Source: Zymomonas sp.
Lineage (GTDB): Bacteria; Pseudomonadota; Alphaproteobacteria; Sphingomonadales; Sphingomonadaceae
DNA: 13,131 nt
Direction: 5' to 3'
Assembly: GCF_020216885.1 (NCBI RefSeq)
Contig: NZ_JAIWON010000119.1
Coordinates: forward strand, 1 to 13,131
Shown: positions 1-8,180 of the stretch, one piece after another
How the letters are laid out: every line of letters starts with the position of its first letter
Position numbering within the stretch: position 1 is the first letter of the stretch
Notes under the pieces: generated by a model
Seen by the model: the letters and a program-made list of their open reading frames with translations, nothing else
Databases searched by the model: none
What the model was told of the DNA's origin: nothing
Made by a program: the position numbers and the translations under genes

Positions 1-481
1 TTTTTACCCTCCATTCCCCTATACCAAAGCCCTGCTCTTTTAGCCATTGGAATTAAATGGCTCTGTATCCGACTAAAAAGCATTTGTCAGCTATTTCTCT
101 AGCTGTTTTATATAAGGCAATCTTGTTTAAAAATATTTAACGTCTTATCCTCTGCCACCCAACCTTATTTTATAAAGATAACCAATAATAACCTTATTAC
201 ATGGTATTTTTGCATCAAAAGGCGAATAACCCGATAGGCATTTTTAGAGAGTTGTCCATTTCTATTAAAATATTCATCAGAGGTAAAATTATTTTATAAT
301 AATAAATAGATTTATCCGATTTTCAAAAATCATCCTGATGTTAAGTTTCTGTAAATTGAATATTATTTATTATATTCTATAATAATACCTCTCTGTATTT
401 TTGTAATTTTTATTGCAAAAATGGCTCTTTGATTTAATAAAAAACAAGGCACAGCTCTTCATTTATGGATAATGCAGCCCC
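1..481. other. AT-rich non-coding region upstream of the antiporter gene
   Basis: I see no convincing gene here: stops are frequent in all frames and the base composition is much more AT-rich than in the genes. Two small inverted repeats are visible. One has arms 42-48 and 56-62 (AGCCATT/AATGGCT). The other has arms 88-93 and 100-105 (CAGCTA/TAGCTG) followed by TTTTA, which could be a weak plus-strand terminator of a gene lying off the left edge. The right part (about 280-440) is very rich in A and T runs and holds the promoter candidate listed separately. No tRNA-like fold or known riboswitch was recognised. Confidence 0.5.
356..383 (+). promoter_or_regulatory. Candidate sigma70-type promoter for the antiporter gene
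   Basis: TTGAAT at 356-361 and a perfect TATAAT at 378-383 are separated by 16 nt, about 100 nt upstream of the antiporter start. A second, weaker option is TTGCAA at 413-418 with TAATAA at 435-440. The surrounding DNA is so AT-rich that matches by chance are likely, so the call rests only on hexamer similarity and position. Confidence 0.35.
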
Positions 482-2260
482 ATGCATATGAATTCTTCTC
501 TTTTTAGTGATTCCCTTGTTATTTTGGGGGCAGCTGGGCTGATTATTCCGGCCTTTGCCCGCTTTCGAATATCCCCTGTTATTGGTTTTATTCTGGCTGG
601 TGCAGTTCTAGGCCCCAAAGCCTTGGGCTCACTTGTCACCGAATATCCATGGTTAAAACATATCACTATTTCTGATCCTGACGGTATCGAGCCTTTTGCG
701 GATTTCGGTATTGTCCTGATGCTTTTCTCCATCGGCATTGAATTATCGTTTAAACGTCTATGGGCAATGCGTCAGGCTGTCTTTGGTCTAGGAACTGGAA
801 AACTTTTGGGATGCGGCTTCCTCATTGGGGCTGGCCTTTATGCTTTGGGCGAAAATTGGGCGGGTGCCATCGGGATGGGACTGGCTCTCAGCGTGTCGTC
901 AACCGCTTTGGTGCTTCCTCTAGTGGGAACAACGGGGCCAGTCGGGAAAAACGCTTTTGCTATTCTTCTTTTTGAAGATCTTGCTTTGGTGCCGATCATC
1001 TTTGCCTTGGGTGCTATGGCACCTTATGGACAAGATAATCGCTGGGACGGATTGATTGCAACTATTTGGCAAGGCGGTGCCACCGTTATTGCCATTCTGG
1101 TTTTAGGACGTTTTGCGCTTCCCACGCTTTTCGCGCAGGCTGCCAGAACCAAAAGCGCTGAAGTTTTCCTGTCTATCAGCCTATTGGTCGTTATTCTAGC
1201 GTCTGTTGCTACCAGCGCTATGGGGCTCTCGCCGATCGTTGGAGCTTTAACCGCAGGTCTTTTAATTGCTGAAACCGATTATCATGTCGAAGTCGAGATG
1301 GTCATCCTACCTTTCCAACGACTGGCGCTTGGTGTGTTCTTACTCACCGTTGGGATGAGCCTCGATCTCCGGCTTATCATGGCGAATTGGCAGGCTTTAG
1401 CTTTGGGTGTTGCTGGCGTTGTTATTGTGAAAACACTTGTTACCAGCACACTTTTACGGTTGAGCCATGTCCGACTAGCCACAGCCGTTGAATCTGGTTT
1501 GCTGATGTCAGCACCGTCTGAAACAACTTTGGTTATTTTGGCAACCGCTAAACAAGCACAGCTTATCATGCCATCGACGGCAGCTTTTTGGGAAATTGTT
1601 ACCGCTATCGGTCTGACGATTACGCCTCTTCTTGCGAAAATTGGCCACAAAGTCTCGCTCAAGCTCACCTTACGCGAGCATAATTTGACTTTACCCTCCA
1701 ATGAGGAACCGATCGAAGATATCGAAAATCATACCATTATTGCGGGTATTGGGCGCGTCGGGAAAGTCATTGCAGATGTGCTGACGTCAGAAAAGAAACC
1801 CTATCTTGCGATCGATTCCGATATTGATCTGGTTATCAATGCGAAAAGAGACGGCTATCACGCCACTTTTGGCGACATCAGTAATCCAGTATTCATCCAG
1901 CAATTAGGGAACAAGATCAATGCTGTGGTGCTTGCCATTAACGATCCTGTTTCTATGGTCAATGTGGTGCATCGACTGCATACCATCTATCCTGATTTAA
2001 CGATCATTGCCCGTGCCAGCGATTCCCGTCATGCAGCACAGCTTTTTAGAGCGGGCGCGACCGATATTGTGGCTGAAACCTTGGAAAGTTCTTTGCGCTT
2101 AGCAGAAGCCACTTTGATTTCTCTTGGCGTGTCAACCGGTCATGCGGTTGCGGCTATTCACGACAAACGCGCATCAATGCGTGAAAATGTCCTAAAAGCA
2201 GCAGAGGAAGGCAATATGCAAGCGATCAGGCACACGCCTAGCATTATGCCTGAAGCATAA
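482..2260 (+). CDS. KefB/KefC-type CPA2 monovalent cation:proton antiporter with RCK_N domain
   Basis: A 592-residue inner-membrane protein expected to exchange K+ (or Na+) for protons. Residues 1 to about 390 are a run of hydrophobic segments of the Na+/H+ exchanger (CPA2) fold. They include FEDLALVP at 164-171, whose Asp166 matches the transport-site region of the family, and a KefB-like VGMSLDL motif. About residues 415-530 form a cytosolic TrkA-N/RCK domain with the nucleotide-binding motif GIGRVG (422-427) and an acidic residue at Asp445. Length is close to E. coli KefB/KefC. The usual QGGEF-like motif of Kef proteins is replaced here by APSETT, so glutathione gating cannot be assumed, and no KefF/KefG-like partner gene is adjacent. 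An ATG at 488 is an alternative start; neither start has a strong ribosome site. It is the only plus-strand gene and converges on alaS. Family assignment is firm, ion specificity is not. Confidence 0.9.
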   Translation: MHMNSSLFSDSLVILGAAGLIIPAFARFRISPVIGFILAGAVLGPKALGSLVTEYPWLKHITISDPDGIEPFADFGIVLMLFSIGIELSFKRLWAMRQAVFGLGTGKLLGCGFLIGAGLYALGENWAGAIGMGLALSVSSTALVLPLVGTTGPVGKNAFAILLFEDLALVPIIFALGAMAPYGQDNRWDGLIATIWQGGATVIAILVLGRFALPTLFAQAARTKSAEVFLSISLLVVILASVATSAMGLSPIVGALTAGLLIAETDYHVEVEMVILPFQRLALGVFLLTVGMSLDLRLIMANWQALALGVAGVVIVKTLVTSTLLRLSHVRLATAVESGLLMSAPSETTLVILATAKQAQLIMPSTAAFWEIVTAIGLTITPLLAKIGHKVSLKLTLREHNLTLPSNEEPIEDIENHTIIAGIGRVGKVIADVLTSEKKPYLAIDSDIDLVINAKRDGYHATFGDISNPVFIQQLGNKINAVVLAINDPVSMVNVVHRLHTIYPDLTIIARASDSRHAAQLFRAGATDIVAETLESSLRLAEATLISLGVSTGHAVAAIHDKRASMRENVLKAAEEGNMQAIRHTPSIMPEA

Positions 2261-2284
2261 TTTTTTCAAAAATCACTTACCCAT

Positions 2285-2316
2285 AAAAAAGCCCTGAAAG
2301 ATTCAGGGCTTTTTTT
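2285..2316. terminator. Bidirectional intrinsic terminator between convergent genes
   Basis: A perfect 8-bp stem GCCCTGAA (2291-2298) / TTCAGGGC (2302-2309) with a 3-nt loop is flanked by six A residues on the left and seven T residues on the right. It therefore reads as a stem plus U-run on both strands. It lies 25 nt past the antiporter stop and 19 nt past the alaS stop, and serves both convergent genes. Confidence 0.93.
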
Positions 2317-2334
2317 ACACCAATGAAATGCGTG

Positions 2335-5007
2335 TTAGGCTTTTTCTAAAAGGGCTTTCACCGCTTCCAAAGCTTTGGCCGCATCATTTCCGTTGGGGCC
2401 ACCACCTTGAGCCATATCAGGACGACCACCGCCGCCTTTACCACCCAAATTTTCGACAGCCGTCCGAACAAGATCAACAGCGCTTATCTTGTCCTTCAGA
2501 CTATCACTTACCCCAATGGCCACAGAAGCACGCCCTTCATTAACCGTGATGAGCGCAATCACGCCGGATTCAATGATCTTCTTATTTTCGTCAATCAAAC
2601 CACGCAGAGCTTTAGGATCAAGCCCTTCGATAACCTGACCGATAAACTGATATGAACCGACTTTTTCGGGGGCTGCATTATTACCGCCCTGCCCGCCATT
2701 GGCATTAGCTAAAGCCAAGGCTTTCTGAGCCTCTGCCAGAGCGCGTTCAGATTTACGGCGCTCGTCAAGGATAGCAGCCGTCCGCGTCGGAACTTCTTCC
2801 GGCACCGCTTTCAAAATAGAGGCGGTTTCACGTAACAGACGATCACGACCGACCAACCACAATCTAGCTTCTTCACCTGTAACGGCTTCAATACGACGGA
2901 TACCCGAAGAAACGGCGGTTTCACTGACAATATGGAATAAACCAATCTGGCCTAAATCCGATACATGGGTGCCACCGCAAAGCTCAACAGACCAAGAAAT
3001 TTCCTCATTCTGATCGTTAAGACGTGATCCCATGGATAAAACACGGACTTCATTACCGTATTTTTCACCGAATAAAGCCATAGCGCCCGCTTCAACTGCG
3101 GATTCCGGCGTCATCAGTCGGGTTGTCACAACAGAATTGTTCAAAATTTGCTGATTAACTTCGGCTTCAATTGCGGCCAATTCCTGATCCGTCAAAGCTT
3201 TCTGATGAGAAAAGTCAAAGCGCAAACGCTCAGCAGAAACCATACTTCCCTTCTGGGAAACATGCTGTCCTAACTGGTCACGCAAAGCAGCGTGCAGCAA
3301 ATGGGTTGCCGAATGATTGGCACGCAAACGGTTGCGATGATTGATATCAACTTGCAACTGGATGTCATCACCAATCTTAATCTCGCCCTTTTCGATTTTA
3401 GCGATATGGGCATGAATACGACCTAACGGTTTTTGCGTATCGGTAACCGTGATTTTCAGATCGTTATTACCAGTGATAACACCGATATCGCCTTTCTGAC
3501 CGCCACTTTCACCATAAAAAGGCGTCTGATTGGTGATGATGGTGACGTCATCGCCCTGTTTGGCCGTTTCAACCCGCTTACCGTCTTTAATCAAGGCAAT
3601 GATTTGACCACTGCCCTTTTCAGCGGTATATCCGGTAAATTCGGTGCCACCCAACTGGTCAGCAATATCGAACCAGATTTCATCCGAGGCTTTTTCGCCT
3701 GATCCTTTCCATGCAGCCCGAGCGGCTTTCCGCTGTTCTGCCATGGCTGCATCGAAACCAGCCTGATCAACGGTCAGATTCCGCGCTCTCAAAGCATCAG
3801 CCGTCAGATCATAAGGGAAACCATAAGTATCATAGAGTCTAAAAGCGACCTCACCCGGTAAAGTGTCACCACTTTTCAGATGCTGGGTTTCGTCTTCCAA
3901 AATTTTCAGACCATTAGCCAAAGTCTGGCGGAAACGCGTTTCTTCCAAGCGCAAAGTTTCTTCAATCAAAGCCTTAGCTCTGACCAATTCAGGGTAAGCC
4001 ATACCCATTTCAGAAAGAAGCGCTGGTACAAGCCGATACATCAGAGGCTCTTTGGCACCGATCAAATGGGCATGACGCATGGCGCGACGCATAATACGAC
4101 GCAAAACATACCCACGGCCTTCATTGGCAGGCAAAACACCATCAGCAACCAAGAAACCAGCGGCTCGCAGATGATCAGCAATAACCCGATGGGAAGCCTT
4201 AAACTGACCATCCGTTGCCGTCTTGGTCAATTCCCCCGAAGCTGCAATCAAGGCCTTAAAAGTATCGGTATCATAATTGTCATGAACGCCTTGCAAGACA
4301 GAAGCAATGCGCTCTAGTCCCATACCCGTATCAATGGACGGTCTCGGCAAATTCAAACGGGTCTCGGCATTGACCTGTTCATATTGCATAAAGACGAGAT
4401 TCCAGATTTCGACAAAGCGATCACCGTCTTCATCCGGCGATCCAGGAGGGCCACCCGGAATTTCGGGGCCATGGTCATAGAATATTTCGGAACAAGGGCC
4501 ACAAGGTCCCGTATCACCCATTGACCAGAAATTATCAGAAGTCGCGATTTTAATAATTCTGTCTTCAGGTAATCCGGCAATTTTGCGCCACAGATTAAAG
4601 GCTTCTTCATCGGTATGATAAACGGTCACGCAAAGGCGTTCTGGATCAAGACCCCATTCTTTGGTGATCAACCCCCATGCCAGTTCAATGACGCGTTCTT
4701 TGAAATAATCACCGAAGGAGAAGTTACCCAACATTTCAAAAAAGGTATGATGGCGGGCGGTATAGCCGACATTATCAAGATCGTTATGTTTACCACCAGC
4801 ACGGACACATTTTTGCGACGATGTTGCGGTTTTATAGGGACGACTTTCAAGACCGGTAAACGTATTTTTGAAAGGCACCATCCCCGCATTAACAAACATC
4901 AACGTCGGATCATTTTGAGGCACCAAGGGTGCCGATGGTACTATCCGATGGCCATTTTTTTCGAAATATTCGAGAAAAGAACGGCGAATTTCATTCGTTG
5001 TTATCAT
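2335..5007 (-). CDS. alaS: Alanyl-tRNA synthetase
   Basis: Class II synthetase that charges tRNA-Ala in the cytosol; 890 residues, a normal length for the family. The N-terminal catalytic domain contains [13 protein letters not shown], the [15 protein letters not shown] stretch and [14 protein letters not shown]. The editing domain carries the zinc site HSATH (His565, His569) and CGGTH (Cys677, His681). The C-terminal DHHA1/C-Ala part shows the glycine-rich [16 protein letters not shown] (855-870). I chose the ATG at 5007 because [15 protein letters not shown] is the typical AlaS beginning. An in-frame ATG at 5127 would add 40 residues but lies inside the upstream gene's terminator. No residue expected for charging or editing looks missing. 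It is preceded by the terminator of the argS-SPOR unit, so it probably has its own promoter; a TATACT at about 5077-5082 (minus strand) is a possible -10 without a good -35. Confidence 0.97.
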   Translation of the reverse strand: MITTNEIRRSFLEYFEKNGHRIVPSAPLVPQNDPTLMFVNAGMVPFKNTFTGLESRPYKTATSSQKCVRAGGKHNDLDNVGYTARHHTFFEMLGNFSFGDYFKERVIELAWGLITKEWGLDPERLCVTVYHTDEEAFNLWRKIAGLPEDRIIKIATSDNFWSMGDTGPCGPCSEIFYDHGPEIPGGPPGSPDEDGDRFVEIWNLVFMQYEQVNAETRLNLPRPSIDTGMGLERIASVLQGVHDNYDTDTFKALIAASGELTKTATDGQFKASHRVIADHLRAAGFLVADGVLPANEGRGYVLRRIMRRAMRHAHLIGAKEPLMYRLVPALLSEMGMAYPELVRAKALIEETLRLEETRFRQTLANGLKILEDETQHLKSGDTLPGEVAFRLYDTYGFPYDLTADALRARNLTVDQAGFDAAMAEQRKAARAAWKGSGEKASDEIWFDIADQLGGTEFTGYTAEKGSGQIIALIKDGKRVETAKQGDDVTIITNQTPFYGESGGQKGDIGVITGNNDLKITVTDTQKPLGRIHAHIAKIEKGEIKIGDDIQLQVDINHRNRLRANHSATHLLHAALRDQLGQHVSQKGSMVSAERLRFDFSHQKALTDQELAAIEAEVNQQILNNSVVTTRLMTPESAVEAGAMALFGEKYGNEVRVLSMGSRLNDQNEEISWSVELCGGTHVSDLGQIGLFHIVSETAVSSGIRRIEAVTGEEARLWLVGRDRLLRETASILKAVPEEVPTRTAAILDERRKSERALAEAQKALALANANGGQGGNNAAPEKVGSYQFIGQVIEGLDPKALRGLIDENKKIIESGVIALITVNEGRASVAIGVSDSLKDKISAVDLVRTAVENLGGKGGGGRPDMAQGGGPNGNDAAKALEAVKALLEKA

Positions 5008-5023
5008 AATGAGGCCCCCAACA

Positions 5024-5052
5024 CTGCTGACCGGAAGTTTTATTGCCAGCAG
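5024..5052 (-). promoter_or_regulatory. Inverted repeat in the alaS leader
   Basis: CTGCTG (5024-5029) and CAGCAG (5047-5052) form a perfect 6-bp inverted repeat spaced by 17 nt, just upstream of the alaS start. E. coli AlaS is known to repress its own gene by binding a palindrome near the promoter. Whether this repeat has such a role is inference only; a repeat this short can arise by chance. Confidence 0.25.
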
Positions 5053-5092
5053 CCATAGCACCCGATGGGCATAAAAACAGTATAAACAGACG

Positions 5093-5132
5093 AAAAAATA
5101 CAGGGTATGCGTATTTATTTTACGCATACCCT
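5093..5132 (-). terminator. Intrinsic terminator of the argS-SPOR transcription unit
   Basis: A perfect 12-bp inverted repeat AGGGTATGCGTA (5102-5113) / TACGCATACCCT (5121-5132) with a 7-nt loop is followed on the minus strand by a T-rich run (5093-5100). It lies 15 nt past the stop of the SPOR gene and separates that unit from alaS. Confidence 0.9.
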
Positions 5133-5147
5133 CTTCAGATCAGGATA

Positions 5148-6275
5148 TTATTTTCCGATATGGGCGCAAGTCTCACCTGCAGCCTGAAGCTGGCTACAGA
5201 AGCTATTTGCCTGCCCCCCCGCTGTCGCCCGTAAACGATAAAAGGTCTTTTCACCGATCTTCACCGAGATGATCTGATGCGGCAAAGGCTTGATCCAGCT
5301 ATAACGCTGCGTCAAATGAGACCAAACTTCATTGGCTTTGGCTTCACTACCAAAGGCACCCAACTGGATAACGCCTGCACCTGCTGGCGCCTTTTTGGCT
5401 TCATCTGCTGGATGAGCATCATTGTGAAGATTGCTCATCACACCCGCAACGGAATCTTCGCGGTTTTTGGGTTTTGCCACTTCGGCCGGATGTTCCGCTT
5501 CCGGCTTTTCAACTTTTGCAGTCGGTTTAACCACAGCAACAGGCGGTTTTTCACGTTCCGCAACCTTAACCGGATGCTCGGCGGGTTTAACTTCTTTTTC
5601 GTGTTTCACCGGTGCTGCTGGACGTGGGGCTGCGGGATGCGTTGCGGTTGAATGACGGGTATCGCCCGTCATATCTGACATTTCCGGCTCATTTTCTACA
5701 ACATCAGGCCGCGTTTTTGTGACCGGTGCGGGGGCTGAAGGCGGTGGCGTGATAGGCTGTTCAGCCTGTTTCGGCGCGATCGTCATCGGCTGTTCTGGCT
5801 GTACGGATGTATCAATGGATGAATTGATATCCCGCCCTTCGCTGGCGGCATAGGCTGATTCACCTTCGCCTTCGATTTTCATCCCACCCGGCTCGCGGGG
5901 CTTGGTTTTATAGGGGCCAGGCTCCGCCGTAATCACGGATGCATTACCGCTTACGGCTGGTGGACGATGGAACCACCAATACAGCCCGATCCCTAATAAA
6001 GCCAAAGTCAGTAAAGCAACCAAGGCGACAATAACGATCTGGAAAATATTCCCGCCATGACCATTATCGTCATCTTCTACGGGTTCCAGCCATGGCAAGC
6101 TATCATCTTCATCGCCATCATCTGCATCAGCCGAATGATGATCATAAAAATCACTGCTGTCATCTCGGGACGAACCATGCGCATTAGACCGGCCAAATGG
6201 TCGGTTATAGCTATTATTCTCTTGTGGCCGGCCATGAGAATTCATGGCATCATGCTCCTGATCTTTATCATCCAT
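5148..6275 (-). CDS. Single-pass membrane protein with C-terminal SPOR domain
   Basis: 375 residues with a bitopic layout. An acidic, His/Asp/Ser-rich cytoplasmic part (1-77) is followed by one transmembrane helix (about 78-102, ending YWWFHRPP). Then come a juxtamembrane PYKTKPREPGGMK segment and an EGEGES/AASEG stretch (120-147), a long Pro/Ala/Lys/Glu-rich periplasmic linker (150-298) with imperfect EHPxxVA repeats, and a SPOR domain (299-375, GVIQLGAFGSEAKA onward). SPOR domains bind glycan strands lacking stem peptides at the division septum. Two cysteines (360, 370) in the domain could form a disulfide. The gene starts 3 nt after the argS stop, with its ribosome site inside argS, so the two are co-transcribed. 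An argS-SPOR pair is common in alphaproteobacteria. Domain call is firm; exact cellular role is unknown. Confidence 0.9.
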   Translation of the reverse strand: MDDKDQEHDAMNSHGRPQENNSYNRPFGRSNAHGSSRDDSSDFYDHHSADADDGDEDDSLPWLEPVEDDDNGHGGNIFQIVIVALVALLTLALLGIGLYWWFHRPPAVSGNASVITAEPGPYKTKPREPGGMKIEGEGESAYAASEGRDINSSIDTSVQPEQPMTIAPKQAEQPITPPPSAPAPVTKTRPDVVENEPEMSDMTGDTRHSTATHPAAPRPAAPVKHEKEVKPAEHPVKVAEREKPPVAVVKPTAKVEKPEAEHPAEVAKPKNREDSVAGVMSNLHNDAHPADEAKKAPAGAGVIQLGAFGSEAKANEVWSHLTQRYSWIKPLPHQIISVKIGEKTFYRLRATAGGQANSFCSQLQAAGETCAHIGK

Positions 6276-6278
6276 TCC

Positions 6279-8003
6279 CTACATCTCCTCCGAAGCATTG
6301 ACGCCGACTACGCCAAGCCCATTTCTGATAACCTGACCAACAGCATCAGCCAAAGCCAGTCTGGCCGCTGTTTTTGCTGGATTATCCGGCAACAGAAAAC
6401 GTCGGTCAGGATTATCATTACCTTTATTCCACAAGCTATGAAAATCCGCAGCCAAGGTGAACAGATAAAAAACGATACGATGTGGTTCATGCGCGACAGC
6501 CGCCGCCTCAATCAGACGCGGGAATTGGGCAGCCTGCTGAATCAATGCCAATTCTTCTTTATCAAGCAGATTTAAATCCGCTTTTTCCGGCAAGGCTATG
6601 GCCTCGGATGCAAGCCGCCGATGCAAAGAATGCACGCGGGCATGAGCATATTGGACATAAAAGACCGGATTATCTTTTGAGGCTTCGATTACTTTTTCAA
6701 AATCGAAATCCATTTGGGCATCAGCTTTGCGGGTCAGCATTGAAAAGCGGACAACGTCGCGCCCTACTTCTGATACGACATCCGCAAGGGTAACGAAGTT
6801 ACCGGAACGCTTCGACATTTTGACCGGCTCACCGCCACGAAGCAAATGCACCATCTGAACCAGTTTCACATCCAACGGGACTTTATTCTGGGTCAAAGCC
6901 GCAACGGCGGCTTTAATCCGCTTAACCGTTCCGGCGTGGTCAGCCCCCCAAATATCAACTAATTGATCAGCAGTCGCTGCTTTTTCGGCATGATAAGCGA
7001 GGTCAGCACCAAAATAGGTATAGCTGCCATCGGATTTCTGAACAGGCCGATCGCTGTCATCACCAAACTTAGTCGCACGGAACAAAGTCAGTTCGACAGG
7101 TTCCCAATCTTCCGGCGTTTCGCCTTTCGGGGCTTCCAAAACCCCTTTATAGATCAGACCTTCTTTTTCCAGTTTGTCGATCGCTTTTTGGACGATGCCC
7201 GCTTTATGAAGCGCCGCTTCTGACGTGAATTTATCGTGATGAATACCCAATAAGGCCAAATCATCGCGGATCATGTCCATCATGGCTGCAACGGTTGTTT
7301 CACGGAACAAAGTCAGCCATTCGGATTCGGGTGCGTTGAGGTAACGGTCGCCATATTTTTCAGCCAGTAATTTACCAACTGGAACCAAATAATCGCCGGG
7401 ATACAGACCTTCAGGAATGGTGATTTCTTCACCTAAGGCTTCTCGATAGCGCATATAGGCCGAACGTGCCAAAGTCTGAACTTGCTGTCCGGCATCATTG
7501 ACATAATATTCGCGGGTTACTTGATAACCTGCAAAATCAAGCAAAGAAGCCAAGGCATCCCCGACCACAGCACCCCGACAATGGCCCATATGCATAGGCC
7601 CCGTGGGATTTGCCGAAACATATTCGACATTGACGCGCAAATTTTGTCCTATATCGGAACGGCCATAATCTTGACTCTGTTCCAAAATATGGGTCAATTC
7701 TTTCCGCCAGCAATCATCGGTCAAGCGAATATTGATAAAGCCGGGGCCTGCGATTTCAACAGACTCAACCCCTTCCAACTGGGATAAAGGTTCAACCAGT
7801 TTTTCAGCCAAAGCGCGGGGAGCCGTCTTCGCTGCTTTTGCCAATACCATAGCGGCATTGATAGCCAAATCTCCATGAGACGGGTCACGCGGCGGCTCAA
7901 CAGCAACTCGACTACGATCCAGACTGGCCGGTAACAGACCTTCGGCCTCAAAGGTATCAAGAATAGAAGAGAGCTGCGCAGCAAAATGGCGATAAAGGGT
8001 CAC
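6279..8003 (-). CDS. argS: Arginyl-tRNA synthetase
   Basis: Class I synthetase that charges tRNA-Arg; 574 residues, normal for the bacterial family. An N-terminal Add-1 type domain (about 1-110) contains the PSHGDLAINAA stretch typical of ArgS. It is followed by the Rossmann catalytic domain with the HIGH-box variant HMGH (138-141) in ANPTGPMHMGHCRG, the WGADHAGT motif, and the KMSK signature at 395-398 (KMSKRSGN). The C-terminal DALR anticodon-binding domain runs to the end. The start is GTG: no ATG lies upstream in frame before a TGA at 8019-8021, and MTLYRHFAAQL is a normal N-terminus. The GTG has no strong Shine-Dalgarno sequence. The gene is followed directly by the SPOR gene, and its 200-nt leader is strongly structured (see separate entries). 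Confidence 0.97.
   Translation of the reverse strand: MTLYRHFAAQLSSILDTFEAEGLLPASLDRSRVAVEPPRDPSHGDLAINAAMVLAKAAKTAPRALAEKLVEPLSQLEGVESVEIAGPGFINIRLTDDCWRKELTHILEQSQDYGRSDIGQNLRVNVEYVSANPTGPMHMGHCRGAVVGDALASLLDFAGYQVTREYYVNDAGQQVQTLARSAYMRYREALGEEITIPEGLYPGDYLVPVGKLLAEKYGDRYLNAPESEWLTLFRETTVAAMMDMIRDDLALLGIHHDKFTSEAALHKAGIVQKAIDKLEKEGLIYKGVLEAPKGETPEDWEPVELTLFRATKFGDDSDRPVQKSDGSYTYFGADLAYHAEKAATADQLVDIWGADHAGTVKRIKAAVAALTQNKVPLDVKLVQMVHLLRGGEPVKMSKRSGNFVTLADVVSEVGRDVVRFSMLTRKADAQMDFDFEKVIEASKDNPVFYVQYAHARVHSLHRRLASEAIALPEKADLNLLDKEELALIQQAAQFPRLIEAAAVAHEPHRIVFYLFTLAADFHSLWNKGNDNPDRRFLLPDNPAKTAARLALADAVGQVIRNGLGVVGVNASEEM
6285..6289 (-). promoter_or_regulatory. Ribosome binding site of the SPOR gene inside the end of argS
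   Basis: The minus strand reads GGAGGAGATGTAGGGAATGG, with AGGAG 9 nt before the ATG at 6275 and within the last codons of argS (stop at 6279-6281). This supports the chosen start and coupled expression with argS. Confidence 0.7.
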
Positions 8004-8018
8004 GGTTAAAATAATCCA

Positions 8019-8147
8019 TCAGACAAATAATGAAAAAGCAAAAAAAACAGCCAAAGCTACTATCCCAAGCCTTAACCTGTTGTTGCCAAAAGGCTCTAAT
8101 CTATTTTGCGGAACAATCAAATCCTGACTAAAGCCTCTCAAGGGCAT
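8019..8147 (-). CDS. Doubtful 42-codon small ORF in the argS leader, hydrophobic C-terminus
   Basis: From an ATG at 8147 to a TGA at 8019-8021 the minus strand encodes 42 residues. They begin MPLRGFSQDL and end with a hydrophobic helix-like stretch (GIVALAVFFAFSLFV). An in-frame ATG at 8198 would extend it to 59 residues. The basic NRLRLG before the hydrophobic stretch gives it the look of a small single-pass membrane protein, or of the N-terminal anchor of a lost larger protein. Against it: no good ribosome site, many codons rare in the neighbouring genes (AGA, AGG, TTA, ATA), and complete overlap with the structured leader. It is in the same frame as argS, five codons upstream of the GTG. 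I do not recognise a family. Confidence 0.2.
   Translation of the reverse strand: MPLRGFSQDLIVPQNRLEPFGNNRLRLGIVALAVFFAFSLFV
8040..8079 (-). terminator. Intrinsic terminator inside the argS leader
   Basis: On the minus strand CAGGTTAAGGCT (8068-8079) pairs with AGCTTTGGCTG (8048-8058) as 11 bp including three G-U pairs and one bulged G. There is a 9-nt loop, and eight consecutive T residues (8040-8047) follow directly. The last T is 36 nt before the argS GTG, which leaves hardly any room for a promoter in between. It either ends dgt transcripts or acts as a conditional attenuator for argS. Confidence 0.6.
8040..8139 (-). promoter_or_regulatory. Candidate attenuator / structured leader RNA of argS
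   Basis: Four minus-strand segments can pair in competing ways. A (8128-8139, GAGAGGCTTTAG) pairs with B (8088-8099, TTAGAGCCTTTT) over 12 positions with four G-U pairs. B can instead pair with C (GAGCCTT at 8090-8096 with AAGGCTT at 8067-8073, 7 bp, one G-U pair). C also forms the terminator stem with D (8048-8058). A:B plus C:D would stop transcription; B:C would allow read-through into argS. This is the layout of a classical attenuator, read by eye without energy calculation. The trigger is unknown. The alternative is a small terminated RNA or chance pairing of AGGCT-like repeats. Confidence 0.35.
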
Positions 8148-8155
8148 TATTATCA
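8146..8155 (-). promoter_or_regulatory. Candidate extended -10 promoter for argS or a leader RNA
   Basis: The minus strand reads TGATAATAAT here, resembling an extended -10 element; there is no convincing -35 hexamer. Transcription would begin near 8139, which is where the first paired segment of the structured leader starts. The evidence is only motif similarity and position. Confidence 0.25.
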
Positions 8156-8180
8156 ATCTTTGAAGAAATAAATCTATTTC

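Noticed and set aside
42..62. Inverted repeat AGCCATT/AATGGCT as a terminator
   Set aside because: No T-run follows on either strand, and 7-bp repeats are expected by chance in such DNA.
3880..4317. Plus-strand open frame of 145 codons opposite alaS
   Set aside because: Antisense shadow of conserved AlaS sequence with no family features.
4615..5058. Plus-strand open frame of 147 codons opposite alaS
   Set aside because: It lies fully antisense to the conserved AlaS catalytic domain and leader; the composition is that of a shadow frame and no domain is recognisable.
5008..5127. 40-residue N-terminal extension of AlaS from an ATG at 5127
   Set aside because: It starts inside the perfect hairpin terminator of the upstream unit, and the sequence from 5007 already matches the normal AlaS N-terminus.
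6057..6575. Plus-strand open frame of 172 codons across the SPOR/argS junction
   Set aside because: Antisense to two well-supported genes; its Ile-rich hydrophobic look comes from the complement of His/Asp-rich codons in the SPOR gene.
8019..8147. Classical amino-acid leader peptide for argS attenuation
   Set aside because: Only one Arg codon lies in the first pairing segment, there is no ribosome site, and the frame runs through the terminator instead of stopping between segments, unlike known leader peptides.
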